Source: Treponema sp. | GTDB lineage: Bacteria; Spirochaetota; Spirochaetia; Treponematales; Treponemataceae | Reading direction: 5' to 3' | Assembly (NCBI GenBank): GCA_016282455.1 | Contig: JAEEKM010000341.1 | Coordinates: 1 to 16,471, forward strand | DNA: 16,471 nucleotides | Part shown: positions 13,110 through 16,471 of the stretch, one piece after another | Layout: every line of letters starts with the position of its first letter | How positions within the stretch are numbered: the stretch's first letter is position 1 | The notes under the pieces: generated by a model | The model's database searches: none | What the model was told of the DNA's origin: nothing | What the model saw: only the letters and a program-made list of their open reading frames with translations | Program-made: the position numbers and the translations under genes

Positions 13110-13934
13110 TTACTTCTTGCGACGTGAAACAATGAATCGACTTGAAGTCTTTCTCTTGTTGCGGGTCTTGTAACCCCTACAAGGCTGTCCCCAAGGAGAA
13201 ACAGGCACATGACCTTTTCCAGCACCTTCACCACCACCAAGCGGATGATCAACTGGGTTCATTGCCATACCTCTAACAGTTGGACGAATACCAAGCCATC
13301 TTCTGCGACCAGCCTTTCCAAGCTGAGTATTCATTCTCTCTTCATTGCCAACAACACCAATTGTTGCATAGCATTTTCCAAGAATACGCCTTGTTTCGCC
13401 AGAAGGAAGACGAATGATAACATACTCACCGTCTTTAGCAGCAACCAATGCGCTTGCTCCAGCAGAACGCGCAAGCTGTCCGCCACGTCCAAGCGTTAAT
13501 TCAATGTTATGAATTGTAAAACCAACAGGAATTGCTTCCAAAGGCAATGCATTTCCAACAGTAGGAGCTGCATTCTCGCCAGACATAATCTTCTGTCCAA
13601 CAACCAAGCCCTTCGGAACTATAATATATCTTTTCTCACCATCAGCATAATAAATCAAAGCGATGTTTGCGCTGCGATTCGGATCATACTCGATGGTCTT
13701 TACAGTTCCAGGAATTCCATGTTTATTTCTTTTAAAATCTATCTCACGATAACGTCTTTTGTGACCGCCACCCTGATGACGTACAGAAATACGACCACCA
13801 GCTCCACGACCACTGTGAGATTTGAAACCTGACACCAAACTTTTCTCTGGTCTGTCAGTTGTCAATTCATCTCTTACCAAATCAATACGAGTACGAGTAC
13901 CCGCTGAATATGGTTTAAAAACCTTAAGAGCCAT
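13110..13934 (-). CDS. rplB: 50S ribosomal protein L2
   Basis: A large-subunit protein supporting the peptidyl-transferase centre and subunit joining, 274 residues. It begins ALKVFKPYSAGTRTRIDL. The family signature PTVRGMAMNPVDH is at 218-230 with the conserved His230, followed by PLGGGEGAGKGHVPVSPWG. AAGGGG lies about five nt before the ATG. Full length. Confidence 0.99.
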   Translation of the reverse strand: MALKVFKPYSAGTRTRIDLVRDELTTDRPEKSLVSGFKSHSGRGAGGRISVRHQGGGHKRRYREIDFKRNKHGIPGTVKTIEYDPNRSANIALIYYADGEKRYIIVPKGLVVGQKIMSGENAAPTVGNALPLEAIPVGFTIHNIELTLGRGGQLARSAGASALVAAKDGEYVIIRLPSGETRRILGKCYATIGVVGNEERMNTQLGKAGRRRWLGIRPTVRGMAMNPVDHPLGGGEGAGKGHVPVSPWGQPCRGYKTRNKRKTSSRFIVSRRKK

Positions 13935-13954
13935 CTGGTTCCCCTTATTAAAGA

Positions 13955-14242
13955 TTATACACCTTCAAAAACTTTAATCGTCTCACCTGCAGCAAGCTTT
14001 ACAATTGCTTTTTTGTAGCTTGCAGTTCTTCCAGGCTTACCACGAAGTCTTTTTACTTTTCCATCAACATTAAGTGTCGTGCAATTAACGACCTTTACAT
14101 TGAAAAGTTTGCCTACAGCTTCTTTTATCTGAGTTTTTGTCGCACAAGGAGCTACTCTGAAAACATATTTGTTCTCTTCGCGCAACGCCGTAGCTTTCTC
14201 AGAAAGAATAGGCTCGATAAGAATTGAATTCAAATCTGTCAT
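13955..14242 (-). CDS. rplW: 50S ribosomal protein L23
   Basis: A 95-residue large-subunit protein at the exit tunnel, docking site for trigger factor and the signal recognition particle. It shows ILIEPILSEKATALREENKY and the family stretch KTQIKEAVGKLFNVKVVNC. The C-terminus around LRGKPGRTASYKKAIVKL is typical. Its ATG overlaps the rplD stop by one base (TAATG), with GAGGAGG inside rplD as a strong ribosome-binding site. Confidence 0.99.
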   Translation of the reverse strand: MTDLNSILIEPILSEKATALREENKYVFRVAPCATKTQIKEAVGKLFNVKVVNCTTLNVDGKVKRLRGKPGRTASYKKAIVKLAAGETIKVFEGV

Positions 14243-14880
14243 TATTTAGCCTCCTCTTCTGTCTTGTAAAACTCTGAAAGTTTCTGTGCAGCACCTTCAA
14301 GCAAAATAACTTTTCTGCCATAAAAAAGGTCATGGGCCATCAAACGATTGTATGAAAGGAATGACAAATTCTTAACATTTCTTCCAGCCTGTTTGATTTT
14401 CTGGTCATCATCTTTAAGAATGATTACCGTGCGCTCATTTTTAGAAAAATTACTGAGTATTTTTACTAAATCCTTCGTTTTGCCACTTTCTACAGTGAAA
14501 TCTTCAATAACTGTCAATCTATCGCTCTGAGCCTGCAAGCTCAAAATCGACTTCATTGCAAGTCTCTTTGCTTTCTTAGGAATGGCATAGCTAAAATCAC
14601 GCGGTTTAGGTCCAAAAATTGTTCCGCCGCCTCTTGTAATAGGTGACTTCTTATCACCACGGCGAGCATGTCCTGTACCCTTCTGCTTGTAAGGTTTAGC
14701 ATTGCTTCCATGAACTTCTGAACGAGTTTTTGTACAAGCAGTACCAACTCTCTTATTTGCTAATTCATTTGTGATGGCATAATAAATAACATCTTCGTTT
14801 ATTGGAAGACCGAAAACATTATCATCAAGTGTAACTGATCGTAATTCTTTACCATCGATTGAATAGACTTTCTTTTCCAT
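14242..14880 (-). CDS. rplD: 50S ribosomal protein L4
   Basis: A large-subunit protein whose long loop reaches the exit tunnel, 212 residues. The loop reads GSNAKPYKQKGTGHARRGDK and is followed by GGTIFGPKPRDFSY. In E. coli L4 also represses its own S10 operon; whether that applies here cannot be told from the protein alone. GAGG lies six nt before the ATG in the 14-nt gap after rplC. Confidence 0.99.
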   Translation of the reverse strand: MEKKVYSIDGKELRSVTLDDNVFGLPINEDVIYYAITNELANKRVGTACTKTRSEVHGSNAKPYKQKGTGHARRGDKKSPITRGGGTIFGPKPRDFSYAIPKKAKRLAMKSILSLQAQSDRLTVIEDFTVESGKTKDLVKILSNFSKNERTVIILKDDDQKIKQAGRNVKNLSFLSYNRLMAHDLFYGRKVILLEGAAQKLSEFYKTEEEAK

Positions 14881-14894
14881 CTTATTCCTCGACC

Positions 14895-15515
14895 TTATTT
14901 CTTAACCGCAGACTTGATGATCAGCGTACAATTCTTCACTCCCGGAACAGCTCCGCGAACCAACACAACATTCAGATCAGAATCAATTTTTACGATTTTA
15001 AGATTCTGTACTGTCACTCTCTCAAATCCCATGCGACCAGCCATTTTGATATTCTTCATGCTGTGTCCCGGTGTTGTACAATTTCCTGTACCGCCTGCTT
15101 CACGATGGAACTTAGAACCATGAGTAGCACGACCTCCATGGAAGCCCCAGCGTTTCATAACACCCTGGAATCCTTTTCCTTTTGAAGTTGCCGTAACATC
15201 AAGGAAAGATGTTTTCTCGAACAACTCTAAACCAACTTTGTCCCCAACCGCAACTTCTTTTTCAAAATCCCTGAATTCTTTCAGGTGTCTCTTTGGGGAA
15301 ACATTCTCTGGAAACTGACCTTTGTATGCTTTGTTTACCTTAGATTCTTTCAAATCATCGATACCAAGGACAACAGCATCATATCCGTTAGCTTCCTTTG
15401 TCTTTGTAGCAACAACAGTATTTGGTTCAACTTGGATCACGGTTACTGGTGTCAGATTTCCGTTTTCATCAAATACCTGTGTCATTCCTACTTTTTTTGC
15501 AATCAGACCTTTCAT
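14895..15515 (-). CDS. rplC: 50S ribosomal protein L3
   Basis: A primary 23S-binding protein reaching the peptidyl-transferase centre, 206 residues. It begins MKGLIAKKVGMTQVFDENGN, and the central extension contains GKGFQGVMKRWGFHGGRATH and TPGHSMKNIKMAGRMG. The ATG at 15515 has AGGAG ten nt upstream. The in-frame ATG at 15542 would add nine residues unlike the family and read through that site, so it was rejected. An 87-nt leader with two hairpins separates it from rpsJ. Confidence 0.97.
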   Translation of the reverse strand: MKGLIAKKVGMTQVFDENGNLTPVTVIQVEPNTVVATKTKEANGYDAVVLGIDDLKESKVNKAYKGQFPENVSPKRHLKEFRDFEKEVAVGDKVGLELFEKTSFLDVTATSKGKGFQGVMKRWGFHGGRATHGSKFHREAGGTGNCTTPGHSMKNIKMAGRMGFERVTVQNLKIVKIDSDLNVVLVRGAVPGVKNCTLIIKSAVKK

Positions 15516-15574
15516 TCTGATACAACTCCTATTGGCCGCCATCTCAGATCCATGAGACCGTTACCGTTTTATTT

Positions 15575-15590
15575 GCAGCAAACTTGCTGC
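15575..15590 (-). other. Short perfect hairpin in the rpsJ-rplC gap
   Basis: GCAGCAA and TTGCTGC form a perfect 7-bp inverted repeat around GT. A second, weaker stem (TCTCA/TGAGA, 15542-15557) lies nearer rplC. No T-run follows the first stem. The pair makes this 87-nt gap a candidate regulatory leader or RNA-processing site. Confidence 0.4.
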
Positions 15591-15602
15591 ATAATTTTGA
15601 AA

Positions 15603-15911
15603 TTACTGTTTAATTTCAACATCAACACCGGCTGGCAATTCAAGCTTCATCAAAGAATCCATAACCTCATCTGATGGATCAATGATGTCAATAAGACGCT
15701 TGTGTGTTCTCATCTCAAACTGCTCACGAGATTTCTTGTTAACGTGAGGTGAGCGAAGAACAGTCACCTTATTGATTCTTGTAGGAAGCGGGATAGGTCC
15801 TGAAACCTTTGACCCTGCTTTCTGAACTGCCTGCACGATGGCTTTAGCACTCTGATCGATCAACTCCACATCAAATGCACGAAGTCTGACACGAATCTTC
15901 TTGTCCGCCAT
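15603..15911 (-). CDS. rpsJ: 30S ribosomal protein S10
   Basis: A 102-residue small-subunit head protein that also joins NusB in transcription antitermination. The signature AGSKVSGPIPLPT (32-44) is followed by VLRSPHVNKKSREQFEMRTH (51-70). GGGAG lies six nt before the ATG. It is the first gene of the S10 cluster, directly downstream of tuf, with a 57-nt gap containing a 9-bp hairpin. Confidence 0.99.
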   Translation of the reverse strand: MADKKIRVRLRAFDVELIDQSAKAIVQAVQKAGSKVSGPIPLPTRINKVTVLRSPHVNKKSREQFEMRTHKRLIDIIDPSDEVMDSLMKLELPAGVDVEIKQ

Positions 15912-15931
15912 TTTCTACTCCCAAAACTCTA

Positions 15932-15960
15932 TTGAGATGGCAGAAAAACTACCATCTCAA
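15932..15960 (-). other. Hairpin between tuf and rpsJ
   Basis: On the minus strand TTGAGATGG pairs perfectly with CCATCTCAA (9 bp, 11-nt loop). It is followed by TAGAGTTTTGGGAG, so a real T-tract is missing. It begins eight nt after the tuf stop and may reduce read-through, protect the tuf 3' end, or mark an RNase cut. Confidence 0.5.
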
Positions 15961-15968
15961 AAATTTAA

Positions 15969-16471
15969 CTATTCGATGATTTTTACAACCTGTCCAGAAG
16001 CGATTGTACGTCCACCCTCGCGAATAGCGAGTTTGAGACCTTCATCCATAGCAACTGGGTGGATAAGTTCACCAATGATTTTTACATTGTCGCCTGGTTT
16101 AACCATGTCTGTTCCGGCTTCAAGCTCAACTGTACCAGTAATGTCGGTTGTTCTGAAGTAGAACTGTGGGCGGTATCCAGAGAAGAATGGGCTGTGGCGT
16201 CCACCTTCTTCCTTTGAAAGAACGTAGATCTGAGCCTCGAACTTTGTGTGGGGGTTGATGCTCTTGGGAGCAGCGAGAACCTGACCACGGATAACATCTT
16301 TCTTCTCAACACCGCGGAGAAGGATACCAGCGTTGTCACCAGCCATACCTTCTTTAAGTGTCTTGTTGAACATTTCGATACCAGTAACAACTGTATCTGC
16401 AGTTGGGCGGATACCAACGATCTGAACAGCGTCGTTAAGATGTACAACACCGCGCTCGATACGTCCAGTAA
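15969..16471 (-). CDS. tuf: Elongation factor Tu, C-terminal part
   Basis: The GTPase that delivers aminoacyl-tRNA to the ribosome. Only the last 166 residues are inside the window, covering most of domain II and all of domain III; the GTP-binding domain lies beyond the right edge. The frame enters as TGRIERGVVHLNDAVQIVGI and includes EMFNKTLKEGMAGDNAG, LSKEEGGRHSPFFSGYRPQF and the terminal IREGGRTIASGQVVKIIE. These are unmistakable EF-Tu segments. Methionine at 16373 is internal, not the start. The position immediately before rpsJ matches the treponemal str-S10 order. Confidence 0.98.
   Translation of the reverse strand, partial: TGRIERGVVHLNDAVQIVGIRPTADTVVTGIEMFNKTLKEGMAGDNAGILLRGVEKKDVIRGQVLAAPKSINPHTKFEAQIYVLSKEEGGRHSPFFSGYRPQFYFRTTDITGTVELEAGTDMVKPGDNVKIIGELIHPVAMDEGLKLAIREGGRTIASGQVVKIIE

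Overview
The window is dominated by a long minus-strand ribosomal-protein superoperon of the S10-spc-alpha type. It reads from a truncated tuf gene at the right edge, through rpsJ and the S10 and spc clusters, then secY, rpmJ, rpsM, rpsK, rpoA and rplQ, to a Rho-independent terminator near 2570-2605. Several things point to a spirochaete, most likely a host-associated Treponema: tuf directly before rpsJ, no rpsD between rpsK and rpoA, no adk/map/infA around secY, and a long glyA (500 residues). The genus is recognised from protein character and gene order, not from a database search.

Layout: 1-129 (+) is the tail of a membrane protein. From 130 to 979 there is an accessory-looking intergenic stretch. 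It holds a strong sigma-70-type promoter driving a probable 97-nt structured RNA (231-327), a 36-residue ORF with its own terminator (432-594), a second and probably bidirectional terminator (634-672), three copies of a short palindromic repeat family (139-176, 347-384, about 797-833), and two more inverted repeats next to the glyA 3' end. From 980 to 2482 (-) lies glyA with its own promoter and Shine-Dalgarno site. From 2568 to 16471 (-) lies the superoperon.

The superoperon supplies ribosomal proteins, EF-Tu, the SecY translocon channel and the RNA polymerase alpha subunit. Gaps between genes are short (often under 20 nt). Four junctions overlap: rplX/rplE, rplD/rplW and rpmD/rplO as TAATG, and rpoA/rplQ by 11 nt. 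This suggests strong translational coupling. The longer gaps, tuf-rpsJ (57 nt), rpsJ-rplC (87 nt) and rpsK-rpoA (121 nt), each contain a hairpin; secY-rpmJ (69 nt) shows only a weak one. The last gene encodes an unrecognised 73-residue zinc-ribbon protein. Its Cys4 core resembles the zinc-ribbon tail of L24 from the same operon, so it is a candidate lineage-restricted ribosome-associated protein.

The items most worth follow-up are the promoter-driven structured RNA with a tRNA-like T-arm at 231-327, the small zinc-ribbon protein closing the operon, and the repeat family that brackets the RNA gene.
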